DNA of 64,000 bases, from positions 17,044 through 81,043 of the forward strand of contig CALHTM010000013.1 in NCBI GenBank assembly GCA_938039975.1, in the 5' to 3' direction. Of the stretch, positions 7,019 through 15,655 are shown piece by piece. How positions within the stretch are numbered: position 1 is the first letter of the stretch; each line of letters begins with the position of its first letter. The position numbers and the translations under genes are program-made. The notes beneath the pieces were generated by a model. The model saw only the letters and a program-made list of their open reading frames with translations. It was not told the origin of the DNA and did no database searches. This DNA is from an uncultured Candidatus Saccharibacteria bacterium (GTDB lineage Bacteria > Patescibacteriota > Saccharimonadia > Saccharimonadales > Saccharimonadaceae).

Positions 7019-7031
7019 AGTACTCTCCTGA

Positions 7032-8567
7032 TTACCCTGTGTATTTAGTGTGATTTTTAATCCAGCTGTTGCCTGCCGAGATGATTTCGGTGTTGGAATT
7101 GTCGGCGTCATGCAGTTTGTCAGAAACAGCGGCGTAGATTGGTAGCGTGAAGGTGAAAGTTGCCCCCTGCCCTTCGGTGCTCGAGACACCGATGGTACCG
7201 CCATGGCTTTCAATGATGGCTTTGCTGAGATATAAACCGATGCCAGTGCCAGCGACCGTCTCGCGGCTGCGGTGGCTGCGGTAGAATTTGTGGAAGAGAT
7301 TGTTGATGACGCTGGCTGGAATGCCGATGCCATTGTCGGCGACCGAAACTTCAACGTGCTTGCCTTTGGCTCGAGCAGTGACACGCACAGCGCCGCCCTC
7401 GTCGGAGTATTTGATGGCATTATCGATGAGATTAGATAGCACCTCGGAAACACTAGAGCGGTCGGCGGCAACGGTCGGCAAATCGCTCGGAATGTCAACC
7501 GACAGTGAACGATGCTGCGAGCGGGCGCGTAGCTCCATATCGTCGCGGATAGTCTCGTAGATTGTCGCCAACGAATCTTCGTGTAGTTGGAGTTTGAGGT
7601 GGCGGCGGTCATAACGGCTGGTATTGAGGATATTGTTGATGTAACCAGATAAGCGATTGCCGCTAACGATTAATCTCTGGAAAAGCTCTTTTTGATCGGG
7701 CTCGAGTTTACTATCGAGTTCGAGCGCTAGTACATCAAGGTAGCCGCGGATAACAGTGATTGGCCCGCGCAGCTCGTGGGCGGCGAACGAAATAAAGTCA
7801 AGGTCGTCGTCCTCTGGCTGGTAGATTTCAGTCTCGTCGTAAGCGGTAATGATAGCATCCGCGGCGTTGCCTTGTTCGAAATCAACAGTGATATTGAAAA
7901 TACGGCGGCCTTCTTGCCCGATGACCTTGTTGGGAACTCGCAGCCAAATTTTGCGGGCGCGAACATTGTCGGTACGGTGTTGGTTGAGCCATTCAATCAG
8001 GTCGGTGCCGTCGTCAAATAGCAAGTCAAAATGATAAGCGCCTTTGGCGTCGAGCGAGATTGGCGCGGCGCGGTTAGCGAAAATTACGCCATTGTTCTTG
8101 TCGAGGATAATTATGCCAGTGCTTGTCAGATTGAGGGCGCTGGCTAATTCGTCGCTTGCGCTAGTTTTGTCTGGACTGGTTTCGACATGTTCTTTGTAGA
8201 TAGATAGTAGCATATCGCTAAAACCGGTAGCCTTGTACTCTTTATTGCTAGGGTTTGGCAACTTTTGGTCGATTTTTTGTCCAGCGGCATTAACTAGCGC
8301 GGTCGAGAGGTCGCGCAGCGGAATCATGGCAAAAGACAAAACTGCGAAATTTGTTGCAGTAGAAATGATTAGTAGCGAAATGACAATTGTTGCAATAAGA
8401 AAGATATCCAAACGAACCTGCAAAATGATCATTATTGCAATAACCGATAAAGCGACCAATAATTGAACGAGAACAGATATTGTTGCAACCTTGTTGCGAT
8501 GAATACGCCAAAAATCACGCATTTCTGGCGTGCGTTTGACTACTGGCTTGGCGTCGCTTACTGCCAC
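7032..8567 (-). CDS. membrane PAS sensor histidine kinase
   Basis: 511 residues from the GTG at 8567, chosen because GGAGGAGGTG lies 6 bases upstream and the start overlaps the preceding stop. Two adjacent membrane helices (about residues 30-85) are followed by a PAS-like domain (TGIIILDKNNGVIFANRAA), then HisKA with the phospho-His in FAAHELRGPITV and an ATPase with N box IDNAIKYSDEGG, G1 VADNGIGIP and G2 GTGIGLYLSKA. Its neighbour, the single-domain receiver, is the expected phosphoryl acceptor. Confidence 0.95.
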   Translation of the reverse strand: MAVSDAKPVVKRTPEMRDFWRIHRNKVATISVLVQLLVALSVIAIMIILQVRLDIFLIATIVISLLIISTATNFAVLSFAMIPLRDLSTALVNAAGQKIDQKLPNPSNKEYKATGFSDMLLSIYKEHVETSPDKTSASDELASALNLTSTGIIILDKNNGVIFANRAAPISLDAKGAYHFDLLFDDGTDLIEWLNQHRTDNVRARKIWLRVPNKVIGQEGRRIFNITVDFEQGNAADAIITAYDETEIYQPEDDDLDFISFAAHELRGPITVIRGYLDVLALELDSKLEPDQKELFQRLIVSGNRLSGYINNILNTSRYDRRHLKLQLHEDSLATIYETIRDDMELRARSQHRSLSVDIPSDLPTVAADRSSVSEVLSNLIDNAIKYSDEGGAVRVTARAKGKHVEVSVADNGIGIPASVINNLFHKFYRSHRSRETVAGTGIGLYLSKAIIESHGGTIGVSSTEGQGATFTFTLPIYAAVSDKLHDADNSNTEIISAGNSWIKNHTKYTG

Positions 8568-9709
8568 GAAACACCTCCTCCGCCGCTGTTTGGTACAGCG
8601 GCAATCCAAGTTTGTCCGCGATTTAGCGCGACTGGTTTGCCAGCGGCGTCAATGAGCTCGAGCGGGCTAAAACGGTCATTCTTGCGCCAAGTACATTCAG
8701 CGACCGTGCCGTTCTGAAACACTGTTGCAGTACCGGTACCATTAGTAACGATACTTTGCCGCCAGCCGTCTTCCATGACGGTAGTCTCGTTGACATGCAG
8801 CGCGATGACGACGCTCGGCGCTAGCCTACCCTCTTCACGGTCGTTACTGGCCTGCCCGCCGATGCTGCGCAGATAGGTGTTGCTAGCCTTGTCATAATCA
8901 TAGTGCGTATTATACCAACTGCTAGAGAAATTGATGTCGATACTGACGGCGTTTGGTTTGTTGCTGGCCTTGCCGTCAGCGCGAGCGAAGCTGGTGAATT
9001 GCGATGATTTATAGCCTTTACCAGCGTTGAGCGCGTCTAACTTCTCGAAGCTGGTATAGACATTATGCGGCGGCCGCCGATCATTAGCGCGCCAGTACGA
9101 ACCGCCATTGAAGAACTGATCGATGTCGCGATACTTACCGTTGCGAACCTCTTGCAGTGAAGCATGGCTGCCGCCGACGTGGGCGACGCTAGCCTGATAT
9201 GGTGCTAGCCAATCGACATAGTACATACGCAGACTGCGGACTGGGCCGATGAGCTGAGGTTTGTGCTGTTGAAATAGTGTCAGAAAGCGTGTGATGCCGC
9301 CTTCGGCGATGGCTTCGTAGACGACTTCGGCTTGCTTGAGTCCGGAATGTGGTCGAGCATCAGGCGAATTTTCGATCATGATGGCAGTGACTGGTTTGGA
9401 TAAGTCGGCCTTAGAGGCAACTTCAATGCCATTGAGGTGGGAATAGTATTTTTCGGCAGGTTTAGGCGCTTTTTTGGCAGGAGTATGATACGCAGTGTCG
9501 GCAACTGGCGCGTGATATGTCAATACGAAGGCCACCGCCCCGCCGATAGCGATCAGGATTACGCCGCAAATGCACATTGTTGCAATACGATGACGATTAA
9601 TGAAATTGCGCAGTCGTTGCAGGCGTGACTGCTTGCTATCAACCGCGTAGTGTTGCGCCACGAGCGGGCTTGGTTGTCTGTTTCGTATGTGTATTTTTTG
9701 CTTTCGCAT
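8558..9709 (-). CDS. DUF3048 (YerB-like) membrane-anchored protein
   Basis: 383 residues: a basic cytoplasmic N-terminus, one membrane helix (about 43-65), then an extracytoplasmic domain. Features such as VTAIMIENSPDARPHSGL, IAEGGITRFLTLF, GPVRSLRMYYVDW and RRPPHNVYTS identify DUF3048, represented by B. subtilis lipoprotein YerB; biochemical function is unknown. TATAAT is 9 bases before the ATG. The histidine kinase gene overlaps its 3' end by 10 bases, so the kinase may monitor the same envelope process. Confidence 0.88.
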   Translation of the reverse strand: MRKQKIHIRNRQPSPLVAQHYAVDSKQSRLQRLRNFINRHRIATMCICGVILIAIGGAVAFVLTYHAPVADTAYHTPAKKAPKPAEKYYSHLNGIEVASKADLSKPVTAIMIENSPDARPHSGLKQAEVVYEAIAEGGITRFLTLFQQHKPQLIGPVRSLRMYYVDWLAPYQASVAHVGGSHASLQEVRNGKYRDIDQFFNGGSYWRANDRRPPHNVYTSFEKLDALNAGKGYKSSQFTSFARADGKASNKPNAVSIDINFSSSWYNTHYDYDKASNTYLRSIGGQASNDREEGRLAPSVVIALHVNETTVMEDGWRQSIVTNGTGTATVFQNGTVAECTWRKNDRFSPLELIDAAGKPVALNRGQTWIAAVPNSGGGGVSWQ

Positions 9710-9785
9710 CTTGGTAAAATTATAACATAATTGGTGTGAATTGGTTATGGTTTGCGCGACGTGCCGCGTATGCTATTATTGCGTC

Positions 9786-10115
9786 ATGGGTTTGTTCAGA
9801 GGTGCAGTAATACACGAAATAAATCTACAGAATAGTACTAGAGCTACTGCGGATCCGAGCTTCGGTGTCGAATGGCAAGCAGGCGCAGCGTGCAGTTCTA
9901 GTACTGCTGAATTGTTCTTTCCTTCGGATAACTATAGAGCTGGCAGACAAAAAGAACGAGTTAGACGCGCTAAAAGGATTTGCCGTGATTGTCCAGTTGT
10001 GTCTGAATGCTTGGAGTATGCGTTAAGTAATAATCTGAATGAAACAGATGATGGTATTTGGGGTGGCATGACTCCGAGCGAGCGTCGGGAACTAAAAAAT
10101 CAAAATAATCAGTAG
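9786..10115 (+). CDS. WhiB-like (Wbl) iron-sulfur regulator
   Basis: 109 residues. Four cysteines C36, C66, C69, C75 in the Wbl spacing C-x29-C-x2-C-x5-C (RICRDCPVVSEC), the turn motif GIWGGMTPSERR at 90-101, and a basic tail. Wbl proteins carry a [4Fe-4S] cluster, bind the principal sigma factor and are best known from Actinobacteria and their phages. Start choice: TATTAT lies 6 bases before this ATG with TTGCGC 16 bases further up, so the transcript is probably leaderless and the open frame up to 9741 is not used. Its target may be the next gene, but this is not shown. Confidence 0.9.
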   Translation: MGLFRGAVIHEINLQNSTRATADPSFGVEWQAGAACSSSTAELFFPSDNYRAGRQKERVRRAKRICRDCPVVSECLEYALSNNLNETDDGIWGGMTPSERRELKNQNNQ

Positions 10116-10134
10116 AATTTTAGTTAGTCGTAAT

Positions 10135-10163
10135 TTGACAAAAAATAAGTAGAGTTGTAGAAT
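10135..10163 (+). promoter_or_regulatory. consensus sigma70-type promoter
   Basis: TTGACA (10135-10140), 17-base spacer, TAGAAT (10158-10163), upstream of the gene at 10206. The leader is about 35 bases and contains AAAGGAGGAAG. Confidence 0.75.
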
Positions 10164-10205
10164 ATTAGAATATTCTCTTCGGATAGATGAAAGGAGGAAG
10201 AGAAT

Positions 10206-11072
10206 ATGCTGCTTGAGATTGTCAAGGAGACAATCGCCACGAGCTCAACTAGCTGGGTCTTTACCACGTACGACATCTCGGTGTCGTATGTAGTTGATGG
10301 TCAGCCAATCGCTGAGGATCTTTTCGAGGAGAAGCCTCCGGCTTTCTCTTCAAAACTAGCTGATGAAGGATACTATTTCGTCGCAGGGGTGACCTGCGAC
10401 GAAATTGTCAATGCCCCAGGGCTTCGGTACAGTATACTTGGCGTGCCAGAGAACATCAGGCGGCCACGTCGCAGTTTGCGGCAGTGGCTAAAAACTCGTC
10501 GCTCTACCTCTGATGATATGATGGAGGTCGCCCGCGTTTCTGACGCGGTGATTCGCGTCATTAGGCAGTTGGCGCTTTCGTCTTGCGATCAGCATGACGT
10601 TAAGATGCTTAAGAAGCATCGGCATCTTGTAGAGCCGACTAGGCCTGTGCTCCCACGACGGCTGGTCGACGACCAGCTGGTGGCACAGATCTTCGGGCGC
10701 AGACCCGACCTTTTCCTCTATATCGGAGGAGAGCTCGGGCGGTGGCTTAGTCACCGCACACCTGACGACCAACTGGGTGATCGCTTGCCAAGATATCTTT
10801 GGAATGACCTGATTGATCAGGTTGTTCTTACCGTCCGAAAGGAGGTGGACCCAATCTTGGCTCGTTTGCGGGCAGAAGAAGAACTGAATAGTCTTGATGC
10901 TTCTACTTCTGTTCTCGCCAAGAACTCTTCCTGCTCTGGCTCAGAGGAGGCGGCGCAGCAGCGCCACGAGCAGCAATTACGCGAGGTGGCCTCGCTCTGC
11001 GGTGAAACACCGGAGGAGCTAGTCGCCCGCCATCTGCTGAGTGACGAGGCGCGACGACGACGCCTCTACTGA
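10206..11072 (+). CDS. hypothetical protein, 288 aa
   Basis: I do not recognise this protein. It is soluble and charged, with no membrane segment or signal peptide. The first 90 residues look beta-rich; 100-200 contain basic helices (RRPRRSLRQWLKTRRS, VKMLKKHRHLV); the C-terminus is acidic/Gln-rich then Arg-rich (SDEARRRRLY). GGAGG precedes the ATG. Its own consensus promoter and strong terminator make it a single-gene unit, which implies real and fairly high expression. It lies directly downstream of the WhiB-like regulator. Confidence 0.75.
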   Translation: MLLEIVKETIATSSTSWVFTTYDISVSYVVDGQPIAEDLFEEKPPAFSSKLADEGYYFVAGVTCDEIVNAPGLRYSILGVPENIRRPRRSLRQWLKTRRSTSDDMMEVARVSDAVIRVIRQLALSSCDQHDVKMLKKHRHLVEPTRPVLPRRLVDDQLVAQIFGRRPDLFLYIGGELGRWLSHRTPDDQLGDRLPRYLWNDLIDQVVLTVRKEVDPILARLRAEEELNSLDASTSVLAKNSSCSGSEEAAQQRHEQQLREVASLCGETPEELVARHLLSDEARRRRLY

Positions 11073-11083
11073 TTCTATCCGCT

Positions 11084-11136
11084 GGGGCTGTCTTGCTATA
11101 CTATAAATATAACAAGACAGCCCCCTTACTTTTTGC
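11084..11136 (+). terminator. intrinsic terminator
   Basis: Perfect 12-bp stem GGGGCTGTCTTG / CAAGACAGCCCC (11084-11095, 11113-11124) with a 17-base AT-rich loop, followed by CTTACTTTTTG. Ends the 10206 transcript and protects the convergent gltX. Confidence 0.85.
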
Positions 11137-11147
11137 TAATTAATTTA

Positions 11148-12623
11148 TTATTCTTTTGACTCTAGATAACTCTGAAGCCGTGCCAGTGTGCACTCACAGC
11201 CAATCAGTGCCAGCGTATCGTTCAGCTGCGGGCTGAATGGCGCCCAGGTGACGGCAATGCGGATCAGGCTGAAGAGAATGCCAGGTTTTTGGCCGGTGGT
11301 CTCCAGCAGTTTGTTTAGGCAGTTTTGGATTGACTCTGGCGTCCAGTCGGCGAGTTTGGCGAACTCAGCGCGGGCGGTTTCTAAAAGCTCGCGACGCTCG
11401 CTGTCAGACAGCTTCTTTAGCTGCTTATTGCCGTCAATAAGTTCCATATTAATTTCAGGCTCCGCGAAAAAGTAGCTAAATCCGCGTAAATCTTCAAACA
11501 TCTTCAGGCGGTCTTGCGCTAAAGCCAGCACTTTCATGCGGTATTCCTTGGTTATATTTGGAGCGTAGGCGGATTCCGGCCAGAAACCAGTCTGTCTCCT
11601 GTCTTTTTGCGGGTTATCGTCCTGTGGCGACACATACTCATAAAGCTTATCGACAGGAATATTGCGTATATGAGCGCCATTAAGCCATAACAAGCGTTTT
11701 TCGTCAAACCGTGCGCCTGATTTTTGGACGCGTTTCAGGCTGAACTTTTCAATCAATTCGTCTCTGGTGAAAACTTCCTGTTCGGTACCGTCGTTCCATC
11801 CCAGGCTGGCGAGGAAATTGAGCATGGCGTCCGGCAGATAGCCCTCTTCTCTGTAGGCTAGGATATCTTTGGCGCCGTCGCGTTTGGATAATTTCTTATT
11901 GCCCTGCTCGTTCATGATCGGCGGTACTGAGGCGAATATCGGCCAATGTATATCCAGCGCATCGTAGAGATTAAGGTATTTGGGCGTGCTGGCAAGGAAC
12001 TCTTGCCCGCGGATAACGTGGGTGATTTCCATTTCGGCGTCATCGACGATGTGCGCAAAGTTGTACGTCGGAAAGCCGTCGGATTTAACCAATATAAAAT
12101 CGTCAATTACCTCTGGGCCGGCGTGCATCTCACCCATGACTTCGTCGTGCCAGGTGTAAGCTTTCGGCTCTGAACGAAAGCGCAGCGGCTGGCTGCCATC
12201 CCAGGCCGGCGGGTTTTCCGGGCGGTAATCACGGTACAAAAAAGGCTTTTTATGGGCTTTGGCTTCTTCGCGAAAATTGTCTAGCTGCTCCGGCGTATAC
12301 GGATCGGCATAAGCGCGGCCAGCGTCAATGAGTTTTTGTGCATATTTCCGGTAAATGTCAAGCCGCTTCGACTGCGTGTACGGTCCAAACTCGCCGCCAA
12401 AACCGCCAGGACCTTCGTCTGGTATAAGGTCGAGCCACTCTAGGCATTCATAAATATGCTCTACGCTGCCAGATACTTCCCTTTTTTGGTCGGTATCTTC
12501 TATGCGCAGGATGAATTTTCCATTTGACTGCCGGGCGATGAGCCAAGCGAATAGCGCGGTACGCATACCGCCGACATGCATATAGCCAGTTGGGCTAGGC
12601 GCGAAGCGAGTGCGCGTGGTCAT
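11148..12623 (-). CDS. gltX: glutamate--tRNA ligase
   Basis: 491 residues, class I synthetase. HIGH-type motif in FAPSPTGYMHVGGMRTALFA (residues 7-26), glutamate-binding RIEDTDQKREV, and KMSKS-type KLSKRDGAKDI near residue 245, followed by the helical anticodon-binding domain. Charges tRNA-Glu; many CPR bacteria have the discriminating form plus GatCAB, which is not visible here. The ATG overlaps the upstream small gene (ATGA), so the two are translationally coupled. Confidence 0.97.
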   Translation of the reverse strand: MTTRTRFAPSPTGYMHVGGMRTALFAWLIARQSNGKFILRIEDTDQKREVSGSVEHIYECLEWLDLIPDEGPGGFGGEFGPYTQSKRLDIYRKYAQKLIDAGRAYADPYTPEQLDNFREEAKAHKKPFLYRDYRPENPPAWDGSQPLRFRSEPKAYTWHDEVMGEMHAGPEVIDDFILVKSDGFPTYNFAHIVDDAEMEITHVIRGQEFLASTPKYLNLYDALDIHWPIFASVPPIMNEQGNKKLSKRDGAKDILAYREEGYLPDAMLNFLASLGWNDGTEQEVFTRDELIEKFSLKRVQKSGARFDEKRLLWLNGAHIRNIPVDKLYEYVSPQDDNPQKDRRQTGFWPESAYAPNITKEYRMKVLALAQDRLKMFEDLRGFSYFFAEPEINMELIDGNKQLKKLSDSERRELLETARAEFAKLADWTPESIQNCLNKLLETTGQKPGILFSLIRIAVTWAPFSPQLNDTLALIGCECTLARLQSYLESKE

Positions 12624-12868
12624 GAGGTACTCTCTTCTAGTTTGGTGACGCGCCGGTCAAGTAATTCTAGTTCGTGCCGAGTGGTTTTGTCGTTGTCAAC
12701 GACAGCTCGTTTGATGGTTCTGATGTCGATCTTGAGGCTATCGAATTCCTCGCGTAAATTATTGAATTCCTCGCGTGTTGGTTGGTTTGATACAATCTCT
12801 AATACCGCGCTCATCTGCGAACGGATTTCTTCAAGAATGACGTTGGTGTAATTTTTGTCGTCGCCCAT
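12620..12868 (-). CDS. small coiled-coil protein
   Basis: 82 residues, almost wholly amphipathic helix with heptad pattern (EEFNNLREEFDSLKIDIRTI, ELELLDRRVTKLEES). No membrane span. TATAAT lies 6 bases before the ATG with no SD, so leaderless. Overlaps gltX by 4 bases. Function unknown; such short coiled coils are common in CPR genomes. Confidence 0.75.
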   Translation of the reverse strand: MGDDKNYTNVILEEIRSQMSAVLEIVSNQPTREEFNNLREEFDSLKIDIRTIKRAVVDNDKTTRHELELLDRRVTKLEESTS

Positions 12869-12974
12869 GGCCTAATTATAACAAAAAGCACCCGGCAGGT
12901 GCAAAAGTTAAGAGTTATCCCCATATCGCCAAAAACAAGGACTATCCTTATATTATACCACAAATATGCATAAA

Positions 12975-14030
12975 TTACAAACTGGCGGCTATCTTTTGGA
13001 TTTGTTCTGGTGCTAGCTCGGCATTGCCGTCGACGGTGTAAAGAATGCCGGCGTTAACCCAAGCGGCATGGGTGCCGTAAGAGTAGATGGTTAGGCCATT
13101 GGCAGCGGTCGTGGTGTATTTGTCGCGGGATTTCGGCTTGATGTAATTTTCGAGCACGGCCGATGAGTCCCATTCGGAGCGAGTTTGCGCTAAGGTGAAA
13201 TTCTCGTTGCTGCCGTTAGCGGCAAACTTCATGATTACGCTACCTTGCTGGTAAGCAACCGGACCGTTGAGACTATAGCCAGACGGCTGGTAATTCGGAT
13301 AAGAAGCATTAATGCCAGCCTGCGAGGCGGCTATGCGGGTGCTCAGAGCGGGCATATTGATATACGTGAAGTAGGCGCCTAGCAGTAGGACAGCTATAGC
13401 TGTGCTACCAACGCTAACCAGGCGGCGCCAAAGCGAAGTATTCTTTGCTGGCTTGACTTCTTTGCGCTGTTGGCGTGTCAACATCTTGTCGGTAGCTTCC
13501 TGAATGGCTTGCTGCTTGATAACTTGTGATGGCAAGACGCTGCGCGTTTGCTGCTGCTTGATGATTGCTTGTCGCTGGCGAGCAGCCTGTTCAAGCTGAT
13601 TGGCGGTAGGCGCTATGTCTGGGGTTTCCGGGGCAGTTGGACGCTTGACGAACTGTTTGTCATCAGTTTTAGTCTTAGCAAAGTGCGCAATGCTAGATGA
13701 TCGGCTAATGCCCTGGACGCTGCGAGCCCTCTTGCTGCGGCGAATGATTTGTGGCGGCGTACTGCGCTCGGCCGCTAAGCGCTGCGAACTGCGAACGGCA
13801 GAATTTTCTTTAATACCCGCTGTGGTGGCGGCTCGCACTGGCGCTACTGAATCAATGGTGCGCGGTTGTTTCTTGATATATTTGCGCTGCAGGGTGTGGG
13901 ATTTTTGGGTGCCGCTATGAAAATTGCTAGCCGCGGCTGCTGGCGTGCGTGCCGATCGCTGGGCATCAAGAATATTGCCAGTTTCAGCGTCGTAGACATT
14001 ACCCTTGATGGTTATGTTGTTGTTTGTCAT
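12975..14030 (-). CDS. single-pass membrane protein with long basic cytoplasmic tail
   Basis: 351 residues. Residues 1-205 are low-complexity, Gln/Arg/Ala-rich and probably disordered; one membrane helix (VSVGSTAIAVLLLGAYFTYI) near 212-232; the extracytoplasmic domain of about 115 residues contains NYQPSGYSLNGPVAYQQGSV and a YSYGTHAAWVNAGILYTVDG strand region. It lacks recognisable catalytic motifs. The ATG is preceded by AAGGGAA. Divergent from the PEGA protein; an envelope role is likely but unnamed. Confidence 0.75.
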   Translation of the reverse strand: MTNNNITIKGNVYDAETGNILDAQRSARTPAAAASNFHSGTQKSHTLQRKYIKKQPRTIDSVAPVRAATTAGIKENSAVRSSQRLAAERSTPPQIIRRSKRARSVQGISRSSSIAHFAKTKTDDKQFVKRPTAPETPDIAPTANQLEQAARQRQAIIKQQQTRSVLPSQVIKQQAIQEATDKMLTRQQRKEVKPAKNTSLWRRLVSVGSTAIAVLLLGAYFTYINMPALSTRIAASQAGINASYPNYQPSGYSLNGPVAYQQGSVIMKFAANGSNENFTLAQTRSEWDSSAVLENYIKPKSRDKYTTTAANGLTIYSYGTHAAWVNAGILYTVDGNAELAPEQIQKIAASL

Positions 14031-14124
14031 TTCCCTTACCTATGTTTGCGATACTACTCGTGCTTAACTATTATCATAGCCTAATTTGCTATTACGCGCA
14101 ATAGCAAGTGGTATAATACGTACT

Positions 14125-15576
14125 ATGAATCAGCAAAAAAATCGGCGCAAGCAGCGTATTAAATTAACCTTTACTTATGCTGTGATGACCCTGGCAGTTC
14201 TAGCGTTGGCAGTGGTTTGTTTGATGCTAGTACAAGGCTATCGTTTAGACTTTGATCGAGGCACGGTTAGACAAGGCGGCATGATGCAGTTTGACTCGCG
14301 GCCTGATGGCGCAACGATTCAGATAGATGCTGCCACCCTTGCTAACCGGACGGCGACGCGTATTGTAGCGACTGCCGGGCAGCACACGGTAACGGTATCG
14401 AAAGACGGCTTTGTGCCCTGGCAAAAACAAGTTAACGTCAAGGCCGGCTCAATCCTTTGGTTAAATTACGTCAAGCTAGTGCCGACGAGCATTGAGGCTA
14501 AAGATGCGATGGAACTCGTTAGTCTCGACAGCGCAGCGGCAGCGCCTGATAAATCGCGTTTTGCGGTCATCCAAAATAAGCAGCAGCCAGCGGTTGATTT
14601 TCTCAAAGTTGATAACGACCGGATCGAACATAAGCAGCGTGTTCTACCTGCTGATAGTTACACGGCCGACGGCGCTAATCACAGTTTTGCAATTGAATCG
14701 TGGAGCAAGGATAGCAAACGAGTATTAATCAGCCATTCTTTTGATGATTCAAAAGAATATCTTATCGTTGACCTCGATGGCAAGGCGCAAAACATCACCC
14801 GCGATATCGGCGTGCAAATCAGCAAATTAGCTTTCGATAAAAGCGACTCGCAGAATGTGTATGTGTTAACGGCCGACAGCGATGTTCGCCGGATTAGACT
14901 GTCGGATAAAACGTTGTCGGGTCCGCTAATTAGCGATGCTAGCGATTTTTATGTTTCTAGAAACGGTTGGATTAGCTATACCACCAAGCCGAATAATAGC
15001 GGCCAGCGGACGATTGGCTATTTGTCGAAAGGCGCTTCGAAACCGCGGGCCTTGCAAACTTTCAAGGATATGTCCGGGCGCAGTCTTAATCTAGCGATTG
15101 AGGAGTATTATTATGATAATTTTGCGCTCATCACTCACGGCAAAATGGTTGCTGTCAAGAAGGTAAAATTACCAGCAAGCGATTCGACAGACGAACTGCA
15201 GCAAGAGTTGTTAGCGACGCTGCCGTTAGCCACTGACGTTTCGTATGCAGGCTTCTCACCCAACGAACATCTGTATGTTTATGCGCAGGCTGGGGCTAGC
15301 TTGGTGACTTATAATTTAGAGCTGCGGTCGATTGCTAACGTCTCGATGAAGACTACCGCTACGAGTGAAATCGCTTGGCTGGATAATTCGCATATTATGC
15401 GGGTGTCTGGTGGCACTTTTGAGTTCGGTGATTATGACGGTACTAATATGCACACCATGGCGACCGATGCAGTTGGCTCGGCGGCAATGCAATCATCGAA
15501 TAACCGTTTTCTGTATTATTTCCGCAAACAAGCTTCGGGCAAAATTACTGCTTCTTATATTAAGATGTACGACTAA
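14125..15576 (+). CDS. PEGA-domain membrane-anchored protein with beta-propeller-like region
   Basis: 483 residues. N-terminal membrane anchor (FTYAVMTLAVLALAVVCLML, about 14-33), then a PEGA domain around 50-112 (SRPDGATIQIDA, HTVTVSKDGFVPWQKQVNVK). The remaining about 370 residues are beta-rich with repeated patterns such as SFAIESWSKDSKRVLISHS and YAGFSPNEHLYVYAQAG, resembling WD/TolB propeller blades. Probably a surface protein binding envelope polymer. TATAAT is 7 bases before this ATG (leaderless), so the open frame from 14086 is discarded. Confidence 0.8.
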   Translation: MNQQKNRRKQRIKLTFTYAVMTLAVLALAVVCLMLVQGYRLDFDRGTVRQGGMMQFDSRPDGATIQIDAATLANRTATRIVATAGQHTVTVSKDGFVPWQKQVNVKAGSILWLNYVKLVPTSIEAKDAMELVSLDSAAAAPDKSRFAVIQNKQQPAVDFLKVDNDRIEHKQRVLPADSYTADGANHSFAIESWSKDSKRVLISHSFDDSKEYLIVDLDGKAQNITRDIGVQISKLAFDKSDSQNVYVLTADSDVRRIRLSDKTLSGPLISDASDFYVSRNGWISYTTKPNNSGQRTIGYLSKGASKPRALQTFKDMSGRSLNLAIEEYYYDNFALITHGKMVAVKKVKLPASDSTDELQQELLATLPLATDVSYAGFSPNEHLYVYAQAGASLVTYNLELRSIANVSMKTTATSEIAWLDNSHIMRVSGGTFEFGDYDGTNMHTMATDAVGSAAMQSSNNRFLYYFRKQASGKITASYIKMYD

Positions 15577-15655
15577 GTTCAATAATTGGCAGCAAGATTT
15601 TGCCCGCCGGTTACTGTTGCTTGTTGAGCGCCGGAAGAAGTTTTGCCGGGAGCGG

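Noticed and set aside
6641..7612. 323-codon frame reaching from the single-domain receiver into the kinase gene
   Set aside because: Only the last 125 codons encode the receiver; the first part is an out-of-frame reading of the kinase, which is complete to 7032.
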